Shown here: positions 16,580 to 25,900 of the stretch, piece after piece
How positions within the stretch are numbered: position 1 is the stretch's first letter
Layout of the letters: each line of letters begins with the position of its first letter
Source of the DNA: VAZQ01 sp045811525
GTDB lineage: Bacteria; Pseudomonadota; Alphaproteobacteria; Rhizobiales; Xanthobacteraceae
DNA length: 64,000 bases
Direction of reading: 5' to 3'
Assembly: GCA_045811525.1 (NCBI GenBank)
Contig: JBJMTV010000004.1
Coordinates: forward strand, 1-64,000
Translations under genes and position numbers: made by a program
The notes under the pieces: model-generated
What the model was told of the DNA's origin: nothing
What the model saw: the letters and a program-made list of their open reading frames with translations, nothing else
Databases searched by the model: none

Positions 16580-17767
16580 GTGATCGGCCGCAAGGACGAC
16601 CCGGCCTTTCTTTATTTCCCCGACAACTACCGATGGTCCATGGGGCTCCTGATCTGTCTGTCAGGGGCGCCGTGGGTCGGCGTTGAGATCGACGAGGTGC
16701 ATCGGGTCGGCCGCGCGCTCGAGGCTCGTATAGGCGACGATCGGGCCTGGTTCGACGAATGGGTTGCCATGGGCGATCGCATTGCGGCGCGCGGCCGCGC
16801 TGCGCTCGAGCAGGGACACAAGTCGACCGCGGCGTCATGCTTCCTGCGTGCGAGCCGCTACTACCAGACGGGCGAGCGATTCGTTCATCCGCGCTCCAAA
16901 GCCACTCTGGATGTCTACGCCGCGTCGGTGCAGTTATTCCGAGAAGCCGCCGCAATGATGCGGCGGCCGCGCATCGAGCCAGTCGAGATCCCCTACCAGG
17001 ACACGAGCCTGCCGGCGCTACTGGTGCATCCGGACCGGGAGGCCGCAGGCTCGCGACCCGCTCCCGCGATGATCTTCTTCGACGGCTTCGATGTCACCAA
17101 GGAGCTGCAATACGGGTTTGGCGTGCCGGATTTGGCGGCGCGCGGCGTTGCCTGCCTGATCGTCGACGGGCCCGGCAACGGCGAGAGTATACGCTTCCGC
17201 GACCTGCCGCTCATTGCCGAAACCGAGCGTTACGCCAGCGCAGCCTACGAGTATCTCGCCGCGCGTCCCGAGGTCGACGCGAAGCGTATCGGCGTCATGG
17301 CGCTGTCGCTCGGCGGATATTATGCGCCGCGCGCGGCGGCGTTGGATCCGCGCTTTGCCTGCTGTGTGGCTTGGGGTGCGCAATGGGATTATCACGCCAC
17401 CTGGGCCAAGCGGCTCGATGAGCTCGCGTCCGGCAAGGTGCTGTCGCTCTCCGTCCCGCCCGAGCATCTGCAGTGGGTGCTTGGCGTCACGAGCAATGAA
17501 GCCGCGTTGAAAAAGCTCGAGGGCTTTCGCCTCGAGGGCATCGTGCAGAGAATGACCTGTCCGTTCCTGCTCCTGCACGGTGCCGGCGACGAGCAGATCC
17601 CGCTCGCCGTCGCGGAAAAATGCTTTGCCGCGGCAGGCTCCAAGCACAAGACGTTGAAAGTGTTCCAGCGCGAAGAGGGCGGCTTTCATCACTGCCAAGT
17701 CGATGATGTGACGATCGGCGTCCACTTCATGTGGGACTGGATCTGCGACGTGCTGCGGCCGGGCTGA
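16580..17767 (+). CDS. Alpha/beta hydrolase resembling 2,6-dihydropseudooxynicotine hydrolase/FrsA
   Basis: 395 residues from the GTG at 16580; the frame is open further upstream but overlaps the cupin. A helical N-terminal lid (about 1-140) precedes the alpha/beta core. The nucleophile elbow is VMALSLGGYY; acid LLHGAGDEQIP; base GGFHHCQVDD. The layout with an N-terminal helical cap is that of DhpH-type C-C hydrolases and FrsA-like esterases. It lies between the cupin and the ornithine-cyclodeaminase-like gene, suggesting a small catabolic operon. The exact substrate cannot be read from the sequence. Confidence 0.88.
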   Translation: MIGRKDDPAFLYFPDNYRWSMGLLICLSGAPWVGVEIDEVHRVGRALEARIGDDRAWFDEWVAMGDRIAARGRAALEQGHKSTAASCFLRASRYYQTGERFVHPRSKATLDVYAASVQLFREAAAMMRRPRIEPVEIPYQDTSLPALLVHPDREAAGSRPAPAMIFFDGFDVTKELQYGFGVPDLAARGVACLIVDGPGNGESIRFRDLPLIAETERYASAAYEYLAARPEVDAKRIGVMALSLGGYYAPRAAALDPRFACCVAWGAQWDYHATWAKRLDELASGKVLSLSVPPEHLQWVLGVTSNEAALKKLEGFRLEGIVQRMTCPFLLLHGAGDEQIPLAVAEKCFAAAGSKHKTLKVFQREEGGFHHCQVDDVTIGVHFMWDWICDVLRPG

Positions 17768-17819
17768 GCGCCAGCATTCTGAATCTCGGTGCTGGTCGAT
17801 ATACGGGAAAGGATCGTGC

Positions 17820-18776
17820 ATGGGCTCAGCCATTTACATCAGCGAAGCGGACGTAGGCGAGCTCGTGTCGGTCAAGGATGCGCTGGCCTCGCTCGAGGAG
17901 CTGTTCGCCACATGGGGCGATGTATCGACCTGGAATATTCCGCGCCGGCGTGCGCCGCTTCCCGGCGGCGCCTTCAACCTGATGGGCGCATCCTATGGGC
18001 CCAAGGGTGTGTATGGGCTCAAGGCCTATGCCGGCATGAAAGGCGGCCAATTCCACACACTGCTTTATTCCTCGGCTGACGGCACACTCAAGGCAATGAT
18101 CGAGGCCGACTTGTTCGGCCAGCTTCGCACGGGGGCGGCGAGCGGTCTCGCCACCCGGCTCCTTGCCAAGGCGGATGCGCAGACCCTGGGCATCATTGGC
18201 CTCGGTCGGCAATCGCGCACGCAGGCGATTGCGGTCTGCGCAGTACGGCCGATCAAGCGCATCGTGGTGTTTGCCCGCACGGCGGAGGCTCGCGGCAGTT
18301 ATGCCGACAAGTTGGAGCGCGAGCTCGGGGTCGAGGTGCGCGCCGTCGCCTCAGCCGAGGCCTGCGTGAGCGAGGCGGACGTTGTGGTCACGATCACGAA
18401 GTCCGCCGTTCCGGTATTCCGCGGGGAATGGTTGGCCCCAGGCACTCACGTTAACGCCGCCGGTGCTAATTCCGGGGACCGCCGCGAAATCGACGCCGAA
18501 ACGGTTTTGCGCTCGGTGGTCAAGGTAACGGACCAGCGGGAACAAGCCATGCTCGAGGCCGGAGAATTTCGCGATCTGGTTGCGGCCAACAAGCTCAAGT
18601 GGTCCGATGTGCAGGAGCTCGGAGACCTCGTCGGCGGCAGGAGCAAAGGCCGCCAATCCCCGGCTGACATGACCCTGTTCAAATCGCTCGGGATCGCGCT
18701 TGAGGATGTGGCTTTCGCTGAGCTCGTCTACCAGCGGGCTATCGCGGCTCGCGCCGGCAAACCAATGCCGATTTGA
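17820..18776 (+). CDS. Ornithine cyclodeaminase/mu-crystallin family protein
   Basis: A 318-residue NAD(P)-dependent enzyme of the OCD/mu-crystallin family. Landmarks are LVSVKDALASLEELF at the N-terminus, GVYGLKAYAGMKGG, LRTGAASGLATRLLA, the Rossmann segment LGIIGLGRQSRTQA (about 125-138) and VNAAGANSGDRREID. Members act as cyclodeaminases, ketimine reductases or alanine dehydrogenases; which one is open here. It follows the hydrolase by 52 nt, so it is likely the third gene of the cupin-hydrolase operon. SD weak (GGAAAGGA about 8 bases upstream). Confidence 0.9.
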   Translation: MGSAIYISEADVGELVSVKDALASLEELFATWGDVSTWNIPRRRAPLPGGAFNLMGASYGPKGVYGLKAYAGMKGGQFHTLLYSSADGTLKAMIEADLFGQLRTGAASGLATRLLAKADAQTLGIIGLGRQSRTQAIAVCAVRPIKRIVVFARTAEARGSYADKLERELGVEVRAVASAEACVSEADVVVTITKSAVPVFRGEWLAPGTHVNAAGANSGDRREIDAETVLRSVVKVTDQREQAMLEAGEFRDLVAANKLKWSDVQELGDLVGGRSKGRQSPADMTLFKSLGIALEDVAFAELVYQRAIAARAGKPMPI

Positions 18777-18784
18777 GGAGGTCA

Positions 18785-18960
18785 GAGTTCAGAGGACAGA
18801 TGACAGGCCGTAGGGTGCGCAAAGCCGCGCTGAGCGGCGTGCGCACCATCGACCTCTCGCGTGCTCATGGTGCGCACGGTGCTTCGCACCTTTGCGCACC
18901 CTACAAGGCTTCATCTGACATCTGTAATCCGTCATCTGACATCTGTCATGTGTTATCTGA
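18785..18960. repeat. Intergenic palindrome with GTAGGGTGCGCAAAG arms and short direct repeats
   Basis: The arms 18810-18824 and 18890-18904 are perfect inverted copies, with a further inner pairing (gtgcgcacc/ggtgcgcac). To the right lie direct repeats of catctgacatctgt (18911-18960), whose complement appears on the left as acagatgaca. The element fills the convergent gap between the OCD gene and the NTF2-like gene and could form a long stem serving as a two-way terminator. Confidence 0.7.
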
Positions 18961-19470
18961 CTTGATTAGCGCGCCGCGCAGGATGGCGCGGGCGGATTCG
19001 CTCCCGTCAAGTGGCCGCAGGCTGCGGTGCTTGAATTTCCACCCGTCCGCGGTACGCACCAGCTCCCATCGGTTGGCTGTGACGCGATGCACGCGGAATC
19101 CTTTGCTGCTGCCGTGATTGGGGACCGTGACCGGATCACCCTGCGTCTGCGGCACAAGAATTTGCAGATACGATGTGACCACGGCGTGATCGCCGTCGAT
19201 CGCGACGTGCGGGAGCCCGGTGAAGTGCGCCAGTCCGCCTGCGATCGCGGCCTGGTGCTCAGGAGTGATCACTTGCGCCACCAGCGCCTTGCGGCCGCGC
19301 GCACTGGACAGCGCATCGCCACGATCGAATACGCCGTCCTCAACCCAACACGCGGCAATGTGCTCGCTGCCCCCAGTATCCGCGCTCGGAGGATGGCTGG
19401 CGATGAGATTGTAGATCTCCAGGCGATCCTCGATGGCACGTACGCGCTCCTCCAACGTGGACGTCATCAT
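18946..19470 (-). CDS. SnoaL-like/NTF2-fold protein
   Basis: A 174-residue protein of the SnoaL_4 type: helical start TLEERVRAIEDRLEIYNLIA, then the cone-shaped sheet with WVEDGVFDRG, HFTGLPHVAIDGDHAVVTSY and VTANRWELVRTADGWKFKHR. Such proteins act as small hydratases, isomerases or dehydratase partners, or have no known reaction. It starts with two consecutive ATGs. It lies downstream of the propeller lyase-like gene on the same strand (88 nt gap) and may be cotranscribed. Its stop overlaps the edge of the intergenic repeat. Confidence 0.82.
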   Translation of the reverse strand: MMTSTLEERVRAIEDRLEIYNLIASHPPSADTGGSEHIAACWVEDGVFDRGDALSSARGRKALVAQVITPEHQAAIAGGLAHFTGLPHVAIDGDHAVVTSYLQILVPQTQGDPVTVPNHGSSKGFRVHRVTANRWELVRTADGWKFKHRSLRPLDGSESARAILRGALIKSDNT

Positions 19471-19558
19471 GGGTCAGCTCCTTTAGAGATTGGCATAGAG
19501 GTCTGGCGAAGAGTACGCAGACCCATTGAATGTTCGACTCCCAAGCTCGTGGCTTGAC

Positions 19559-20461
19559 CTACCCACCCAGTGCCACCTCGCCGATCGCGCCGGCATCGTG
19601 TGCCGAGAAGAACATGCGTCCGTCCGGGATGGCGATGATTGCGCGGGCACCGCAGCCCTCGACTGGAATGGGGTATTCGCCGACGACTTGCCCGTCCGGT
19701 GCCATACGGCCGATCTTGTTCGCGAAGTTTTCGGTGAACCAAAGGTCGCCATCGGGTGCGACGGTGACGCCGCGCAGCGACGCGTTGGGCGTTCTCACCG
19801 GCCACTCGGTGATGCGGCCCTGCGCATCGATCCGGCCGAGGCCGTTGGCCTTCGTCTGAACGAACCAGATATCCCCGTCGGGATGAACGGTCATCGCCCG
19901 CGGCTCACTGTTGGGCGTCGGGATCGGGTACTCGGTCACTCGGCCATCCATGCTGATCCGCCCGATCTGCCCGGCCTCGTACTCGCTGAACCACAGATCA
20001 CCGTCGCGCACGACCGGGGATAAGGGCCGGCAACCCGGCGTAAGCCCCTGCGAAAATTCCGTCACCGCGCCGCTGGTGCTGATGCGGCCGACCCGACTGA
20101 CATGCGCCTCCGAGAACCAGAGATTACCGTCCGGGCCAGCAATGATGCCGTCCGGCCCGGCTTCTGGCGTAGGGAGGTTGAATTCGCTGATGCTCCCGGA
20201 TGTGGTGATGCGGCCTATGCGATTGGCGCCGTTCTGGCAGAACCAGAGTGCGCCGTCCGGCCCCGGTGCAATGCCGATCGGCCGGGCATGCGAACTGCCC
20301 AGCGTGTACTCAGTGACGCTCCCCGTGTCGGGATCCATTCGTCCGATCTTTCCGGTCCCGCTTTGGCAAAACCAGAGATGGCGATCCGGGCCATAGGCGA
20401 TGATGTAGGGTTTGCTGTCGGGGCTCGGAATCCGGTGCAGCCGAATGTCGACCTTGGACAC
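19559..20461 (-). CDS. vgb: Virginiamycin B lyase-like beta-propeller protein
   Basis: A 300-residue protein built from about seven blades of some 42 residues, each with the pattern GPDGxLWFxE, IGRI, TEYPIPTP. It has no signal peptide. The family includes Vgb, which linearises streptogramin B antibiotics by cleaving the ester, and many environmental relatives of unproven function. The last blade contains FSAHDAGAIGEV, the region where Vgb keeps a catalytic histidine; I cannot confirm the full catalytic set by eye. It starts at 20461 and is divergent from the TAXI gene (127 nt between). Confidence 0.82.
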   Translation of the reverse strand: MSKVDIRLHRIPSPDSKPYIIAYGPDRHLWFCQSGTGKIGRMDPDTGSVTEYTLGSSHARPIGIAPGPDGALWFCQNGANRIGRITTSGSISEFNLPTPEAGPDGIIAGPDGNLWFSEAHVSRVGRISTSGAVTEFSQGLTPGCRPLSPVVRDGDLWFSEYEAGQIGRISMDGRVTEYPIPTPNSEPRAMTVHPDGDIWFVQTKANGLGRIDAQGRITEWPVRTPNASLRGVTVAPDGDLWFTENFANKIGRMAPDGQVVGEYPIPVEGCGARAIIAIPDGRMFFSAHDAGAIGEVALGG

Positions 20462-20588
20462 TTGTTTCCCTCTCGCAGCCGGCCGCAGCAGCTGCGGCCA
20501 AGTTGCGCTGTATTGAATGACGGGAGAACCGTATCATGATTAAAGCAAGCAGCTCAAACCACCAGTGTGGTGCTTCCGGAGAATACGA

Positions 20589-21557
20589 ATGAAGTCGCTG
20601 GGCACCTCTTTAATCGTCGGCGCGTTGGTGGGTGGCTTGTTCGGCGCTTGCGCTGCTGCTGCGCAAACCATCAGCGTCGTGACGACGCCGAGCGGCTCGT
20701 ACACCAACTCCGCCGGCGCAGCCATGGCCAAGCTCATCGGCGAGAAGACGAAGCTGCGCGCGATCCTGCAGGCGCAGGCGCAGGCTGGAATGATCCCGGT
20801 CGAAGCAGGCAGCGCCGAGTTTGGCATGAGCAACTCGTTCGATATCACCTTCTATGCGACCGGCTCCGCGGAATACGAGGGGCAGGGACCCCACAAAAAC
20901 CTGCGCGTTGTAGCCGCGCTGCTCCCGTACCAAGTCGCGCTGCATGTGCGCGCGGATTCTGACATCAAGACAATCAGCGATCTCAAAGGCCGTCGCGTCG
21001 CCTCCGGGTTCAATGCCCAGAAGACCATCGGCCGGATCATCGAGGCGCACCTCGCCACGGCGGGGTTGGCCTACAAGGACGTCGTCGGCGTGCTCACGCC
21101 CAACGTCAACCGCTCGGCCGAGGACTTCAACGCGGGGAAGACAGACGTGCTGTTCTTTGCACTCGGCTCCGCTGCAGTGAAGCAGGCTGCAGCTACCGTC
21201 GGCGGCCTGCGCGTGCTGCCGATCGAGGAAAGCGCGGCGGCGGTCGCTCGCATGCAGGAGGTGCTGCCCGGGTCATATCTCATGGAGGTCAATCCTTCGG
21301 CAGCGTTCGAGGGCATCAGCAAGCCGACCAAGCTCGTCGCCTTCGACATGGTCTTGTCCACCAATACGAAGGTGCCAGAGAGCGTGGTTTACGAGGTGAC
21401 CAGGGCACTGCATGAGAACAAGGCTGCGCTGGCCGCGACGTTTCCCCCCTTCGATCTGTTTGAGCCGGATCGCATGGCGAAGCCGGTGAAGGACGTGCCG
21501 TTCCATCCCGGCGCCTTGAACTATTATCGCGAGATCGGGATTGCACCGAAATCATAG
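20589..21557 (+). CDS. TAXI-family TRAP transporter solute-binding protein
   Basis: 322 residues from the ATG at 20589 with GGAG eight bases upstream. The signal peptide ends A-A-A-A-Q; then TISVVTTPSGSYTNSAGAAMAK, EFGMSNSFDITFYATG, DLKGRRVASGFNAQKT and the C-terminal PFHPGALNYYREIGI, all typical of the NMT1/TAXI fold. These proteins deliver glutamate-like or other acidic solutes to fused TRAP permeases. The matching permease is the next gene but lies on the opposite strand and is interrupted by a stop (22530-22532). Confidence 0.92.
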   Translation: MKSLGTSLIVGALVGGLFGACAAAAQTISVVTTPSGSYTNSAGAAMAKLIGEKTKLRAILQAQAQAGMIPVEAGSAEFGMSNSFDITFYATGSAEYEGQGPHKNLRVVAALLPYQVALHVRADSDIKTISDLKGRRVASGFNAQKTIGRIIEAHLATAGLAYKDVVGVLTPNVNRSAEDFNAGKTDVLFFALGSAAVKQAAATVGGLRVLPIEESAAAVARMQEVLPGSYLMEVNPSAAFEGISKPTKLVAFDMVLSTNTKVPESVVYEVTRALHENKAALAATFPPFDLFEPDRMAKPVKDVPFHPGALNYYREIGIAPKS

Positions 21558-21572
21558 CGGCAGCAGAACCGC

Positions 21573-22529
21573 TCATTCTGCATCACCACTGCCGCGAATG
21601 CCCAAGCGGTCGAGCGTGCGTTGCTGATCCGCTGGAATAGGGACCTCCATGCCCTCGGTCACTGGAGTTGCGGCGGCCGGGCCGAGTTGACGGGGAAAGC
21701 GTCGGTCCCGCAGCAACAATGCTGCCGCGCCGAGAGCGCCGGCAACATTGAGCCAGCGCGCAGCCGCAAAGGCGCCGACCGGCAGCAGCAAGCAGATCCC
21801 GCAGAGGCCGTAGAGCGCGCGGTCGACAAGACCCAGGCGTCGCGCCGAGTAACCCATCACTGCGGCTGACGTCAGCCACACGCCGGCAACGGCCGTGATG
21901 GAATCGAGCGCAATGAGCCAGGGGTCCCCTCTGAACAGCAGTGTGCCCGAGAACACGAAAAGGAATGGAATGACGAACATGGGCCAGCCGAACGCCATGG
22001 CAGTCCAACCGGTCCTGTTGGGATCGGCGCCGGCGAGATTGGCCGCGACGAAAGCGGCAACGGCGACGGGCGGCGAAATCACCGAGAGACAGCCGTAGTA
22101 GAGGATGAACATATGCGCTGCCATGGGCTCTATACCCATCTGCACGAGCGTCGGAGCCACGAGTGTTGCGAGTAAGATGTAGCAGCCCACCGTCGCCAGC
22201 CCCGCTCCAAGGATGATGTTCGCGAGAGCTGAAAGCGCCAGCAGCGCGAGCAGGCTTCCGCCGGCCAGGTGGATGAGCACCAGGCTCAGGGTAAAGCCCG
22301 CCCCGGAATAATTGAGCGCGCCGATCATGATCCCAGCCGCGGCGCCGATCATGAACAAATCGATGACAGACGTGCCGGTGTCGCGCAGCATCTCATAGAG
22401 GTCGCGCACACCAATGCGCCGCCCCTGAAATGGAAAGATGACTGCGAGCGCCAGCGCCACCGCGATTGCGAGGAGCCCGGCGCCCTCAGCCTCCTCACCA
22501 CCCCAGAACAGGGCATAGATCAGCACCAC
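21573..22529 (-). pseudogene. TRAP transporter fused permease, C-terminal half after an in-frame stop
   Basis: 318 codons reading in frame directly after the TAG at 22530-22532, beginning VVLIYALFWGGEEAEG. It carries the later TRAP-M helices (FMIGAAAGIMIGALNYSGAG, GAGLATVGCYILLATLVAP, GCLSVISPPVAVAAFVAANL) and a hydrophobic C-terminus. It has no SD or leader, and starts mid-helix, so it is not an independent gene. With the upstream half it makes about 662 residues, the usual size of a DctMQ-type fused permease for TAXI systems. A single base change (for example TTG to TAG) explains the break. Confidence 0.8.
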
Positions 22530-23561
22530 CTACGGGATCGGGAAGTGCCAACCTCGCTTGAGCACCCCGCGCAAGCTCGGGATCGCCTCGGGCGACATGG
22601 GCTGGATGTTGCTGCGCGCCGCTTCAAGGTCGACCTGGATGAACAGCGCCACATAAAACAGGATCGCCGGAATAGTCGCCGCGAGCGCGACCTCGGCGTA
22701 GGGCACGCGCAGGAACTCGGCCATGACGAACGCGGCGACACCCATCACGGGCGGCATGATCTGTCCACCGGTCGAGGCGTTCGCCTCGATAGCGGCTGCC
22801 AGGTGGCGCCGGAACCCGACCTTGATCATCAGCGGGATGGTGACCACGCCAACAGTTATGATATTCGAGACGACATTGCCCGAAATGGTGCCGAACAAGG
22901 ACGAGCCGATGATCGCTACTTTGGCGGGACCGCCACGATAGCGCCCCATCAGCGCAATCGAGATGTCCGTGAAGAACGCTGCCCCGCCCGATTTGAGCAG
23001 CACGTTGCCGAAAAGCACAAAAACAATGACGACGGTGGCCACGATCTTCAGCGTGACGCCGAGCATCGCCGTGGAATCCCAAAGCGAAAAGTAGGTGAGC
23101 CGGTCGAACGGGATCGAGCGGGCGGCGAACTCGCCCGGGAGATAGCTTGCGATCAGTGCAAGCCCAAAGAAGAAGATGGTGGTGAGCAGCAGTCCCGCCC
23201 CGGTTGTGCGCCTCAGCCCTTCGAGCACGAGCAGGATCATGCCCGCCGCAACAAGCAGCCCATCCCACGGACCGGAATCGACCAACTCCGAGAGCGTGGG
23301 AAATCGCAAGAAGACGTAAACGGCACCCGCGGCCGAGAGAAGCGCAGCAATGACGTCGTACCAAGGCACCGGGCCGTCACGACCGCGTTTACCTCGATCC
23401 GCGGGAACGTGCAGAAAGAGGAGCGGCAGCGCCAGAGCAAGCAGGCAGGCGAGATACTGCTCGCTGTAGAGCGAGAGGCCGAGCTTGCGGAAAACGTCAG
23501 TGGCGGCGGCAAGTGCCGCGCAGGTCAAGACGACCGCCAAGACATTTACGAGCTTGCTCAT
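22530..23561 (-). pseudogene. TRAP transporter fused permease, N-terminal half ending at a premature TAG
   Basis: 343 residues from the ATG at 23561. The first part has DctQ-like helices (LVNVLAVVLTCAALAAATD, YLACLLALALPLLFLHVP); then comes the start of DctM, with ALMGRYRGGPAKVAIIGSSL, GTISGNVVSNI, IEANASTGGQIMPPVMGVAA and FLRVPYAEVALAATIPA. The protein stops at KRGWHFPIP, where family members continue with further helices. It is divergent from the Bug gene at 23667. Either the gene is newly inactivated, the TAG is read through, or the base is a sequencing error. Confidence 0.82.
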
Positions 23562-23666
23562 GCGGCGGTTGGCTCTCGTGGAGGGGGCTGAGCGGGCGCT
23601 GCACCCGTTGGGGCGGGCACGCCAACAATGCTAACCTGACGGAGGTCGCATGGGTGGAGGTCATCG

Positions 23667-24644
23667 ATGGCCGCGCGCAGCTTTGCTCTCATGCTGTCCC
23701 TGGCGATCGGCGCCATGTTTGCGGCGGGCGGCGCGCCTGCGCAAACCTATCCTGATCGGCTGATCAAGGTCGTCGTACCCTATCCGCCCGGGGGACCGAT
23801 CGACGCCACCGCTCGGCTGGTCGTGCATCGTCTCGGGCCCATGCTCGGTCAGAGTGTAATCGTCGAGAACCGTGCAGGTGCGGGAGGTGCGCTCGGGTCC
23901 AAGGCCGTGGCGGCTGCCGAGCCCGACGGCTACACCCTGCTGTTCGGGAATGCGAGCGCGTTCGTCGTGGGGCCAGCGGTGTACCGCTTGCGTGACTATG
24001 ACATTCTCACCCATTTCACGCCGGTGGCCAAGATTACCGAGGGGTACGAGGTGCTCGTCGTGGCACCCGAGCTTCCAGCTGCCAACGTCCAGGAGTTGAT
24101 CAGCTATGCCAAGGACAGACCGGGCAAGCTCAACTTCGGGTCTATGGGCTACGGCAACATGACCCACCTCGTTGCGGAGCTGTTCAAGCTGCGCACCGGG
24201 ACGGATTTTCAGCATGTTCCCTACAAGGGATCGCCGGAAGCGGTGGCTGGCCTTCTCGCCGGCCAAGTACATATGCTGTTTGGCGACGTAGCAGGGCTCC
24301 TGCCGCATGTACGGGAAGGAAAGCTCCGCGCCCTCGCGGTCTCGAGTGCGACCCGCAACGCGCTGGCACCTGAGCTTCCGACCTTCGTTGAAGAAGCGCT
24401 GCCTGACTTCGTTGCGCTCACCTTCACCGGCGTTGTCGCGCCCGCAGCCACCCCGGCGGCTATTGTGAACAAGCTCAATGCTGCCATCAACGAAGCGGTG
24501 AAGCCGGCCGAGTTTGTCGCGGCAATGGCAAAGCTCGGGGCCGAGGTGCGCACCGGCTCGCCGGCGGAGTTCGCAACTTTTCTCGACCGTGAACGCAGCA
24601 AGTGGACGGATGTGATCACCCGCACCGGCATCAAGGCGGATTAA
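23667..24644 (+). CDS. Bug-family (TctC-like) periplasmic solute-binding protein
   Basis: 325 residues with a signal peptide (about 1-26, ending A-P-A-Q), then TYPDRLIKVVVPYPPGGPID, VIVENRAGAGGALGSKAVAA, EPDGYTLLFGN, HVPYKGSPEAVAGLLAGQV and the end WTDVITRTGIKAD. Probably binds a carboxylate in the periplasm. It is divergent from the interrupted TRAP permease with 105 nt between. No TctAB is nearby. The following 125 nt (24645-24769) to the MetE-like gene contain no gene. Confidence 0.93.
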   Translation: MAARSFALMLSLAIGAMFAAGGAPAQTYPDRLIKVVVPYPPGGPIDATARLVVHRLGPMLGQSVIVENRAGAGGALGSKAVAAAEPDGYTLLFGNASAFVVGPAVYRLRDYDILTHFTPVAKITEGYEVLVVAPELPAANVQELISYAKDRPGKLNFGSMGYGNMTHLVAELFKLRTGTDFQHVPYKGSPEAVAGLLAGQVHMLFGDVAGLLPHVREGKLRALAVSSATRNALAPELPTFVEEALPDFVALTFTGVVAPAATPAAIVNKLNAAINEAVKPAEFVAAMAKLGAEVRTGSPAEFATFLDRERSKWTDVITRTGIKAD

Positions 24645-24769
24645 CCGCGCGAAAGTGCGGCCGTGACACGGGAGGCCCCGAGCAATGCATCGACCGAGCG
24701 GCCGGTTACGGCGCAAGAGCGCGCCTACCCGCCCTACGCTTTGAGCATTTGTAAATCGACGGACACTGC

Positions 24770-25900
24770 TCAGGCCGAGCCCCAGACCTCGCGCGCGACC
24801 TCCACGACCAGACGCAGCTTCGCAATCTGCGCGTCGATGTCCATCGTATTGCCGCCGATGCCGCTGGAGAAGCCGCACTGCGGGCTCAGCGCCAGCTGCT
24901 CGAGCGGTGCGTATTTCGCCGCCTCGTCGATACGGCGCTTGAGCTCATCCTTATCCTCCAGCTTGCGGTCCTTCGTGGTCAGGAGCCCAAGCACCGCCAC
25001 CTTTCCTTTCGGGAGCAATCGCAGGGGCTCGAACCCGCCTGCGCGTGCACTGTCGTATTCCAGGAAATAGGCGTCGACGCCAATCGCGTTGAACAGCAGC
25101 TCAGCGATTGGCTCATAGCCGCCTTCCGCCACCCAAGCACCCGCAAAGTTGCCGCGACAAAGATGCATGCACACCGTCATCCGCGGCGGGCGGCCGGCGA
25201 TCGTATCATTCAGAAGCTTCGCGTAGGTCTTCGGCAAGGTCGCAGGATCCTCGCCGATATTGGCAACCTGCCGGCGCAGCTCTGGATCGCAAAGGTAGGC
25301 GAGGTTCACCTCGTCGATCTGCAGATAACGGCAGCCGGCTTGCGCAAGGTCGGCGATTTCGACGCGGTAGAGGCCGGCAAGATCGGCGTAGAATTCCGCC
25401 ATATCGGGATAAGCGACGGGGTCGATGGCGTCGCGCCCCCCGCGGAAATGCAGCACGGTCGGCGAAGGAATCGTGATCTTCGGCAGAGCCCGCGCAATCG
25501 AGGCGAGGTACCTGAAATCATCCACAAAGATGCCGCTGCCTTGCGGCCGCGCAAGCTTGCCGGTGACCTGCAGGCTCGGTGGGCTATTCCCTTGCGTACC
25601 GTCCGCGGTGTGGAAGCGAACCGTCAGTTTCGAGGGGACCAAACGAACATTGTCGATCTTCAGCATGAAATCGCGGTGCCAGGACTGGCGGTTGTATTCA
25701 CCATCCGTCACCAGCTTCAGCCCAAGGTCCTCCTGCATGCGGACCACGTCCTGGATCGCGGCCTGCTGAATTTGTTTGAGCACTTCGGGCTCAATCTCGT
25801 TCCGCGCAGCCTGCTCGCGCGCCGCGATGAGATTGCCTGGCCTTATCAAGCTGCCGACGTGATCGGCGCGGAAAGGTGGCTCCATTGCGTCCCCTTTCAT
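24770..25900 (-). CDS. MetE C-terminal-like cobalamin-independent methyltransferase
   Basis: 376 residues from the ATG at 25900 (an ATG at 25885 is also possible). A single TIM barrel as in archaeal MetE and many bacterial MetE-like proteins. Landmarks are RADHVGSLIRP at the start, LKLVTDGEYNRQSWHRDFM, LAQAGCRYLQIDEVNLAYL, zinc-site-like MHLCRGNF, LEYDSARAGGFEPLRL and LSPQCGFSSGIGGN with the C-terminal zinc cysteine. It lacks the N-terminal folate domain of full MetE, so it may use another methyl donor, or play a different thiol-methyl role. Divergent from the quinone-reductase-like gene. Confidence 0.88.
   Translation of the reverse strand: MKGDAMEPPFRADHVGSLIRPGNLIAAREQAARNEIEPEVLKQIQQAAIQDVVRMQEDLGLKLVTDGEYNRQSWHRDFMLKIDNVRLVPSKLTVRFHTADGTQGNSPPSLQVTGKLARPQGSGIFVDDFRYLASIARALPKITIPSPTVLHFRGGRDAIDPVAYPDMAEFYADLAGLYRVEIADLAQAGCRYLQIDEVNLAYLCDPELRRQVANIGEDPATLPKTYAKLLNDTIAGRPPRMTVCMHLCRGNFAGAWVAEGGYEPIAELLFNAIGVDAYFLEYDSARAGGFEPLRLLPKGKVAVLGLLTTKDRKLEDKDELKRRIDEAAKYAPLEQLALSPQCGFSSGIGGNTMDIDAQIAKLRLVVEVAREVWGSA

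Noticed and set aside
22269..23591. Plus-strand open frame of about 440 codons
   Set aside because: Antisense to the TRAP permease; the translation is rich in His, Arg, Asp and Gln with no fold, as expected for a shadow of membrane-protein codons.
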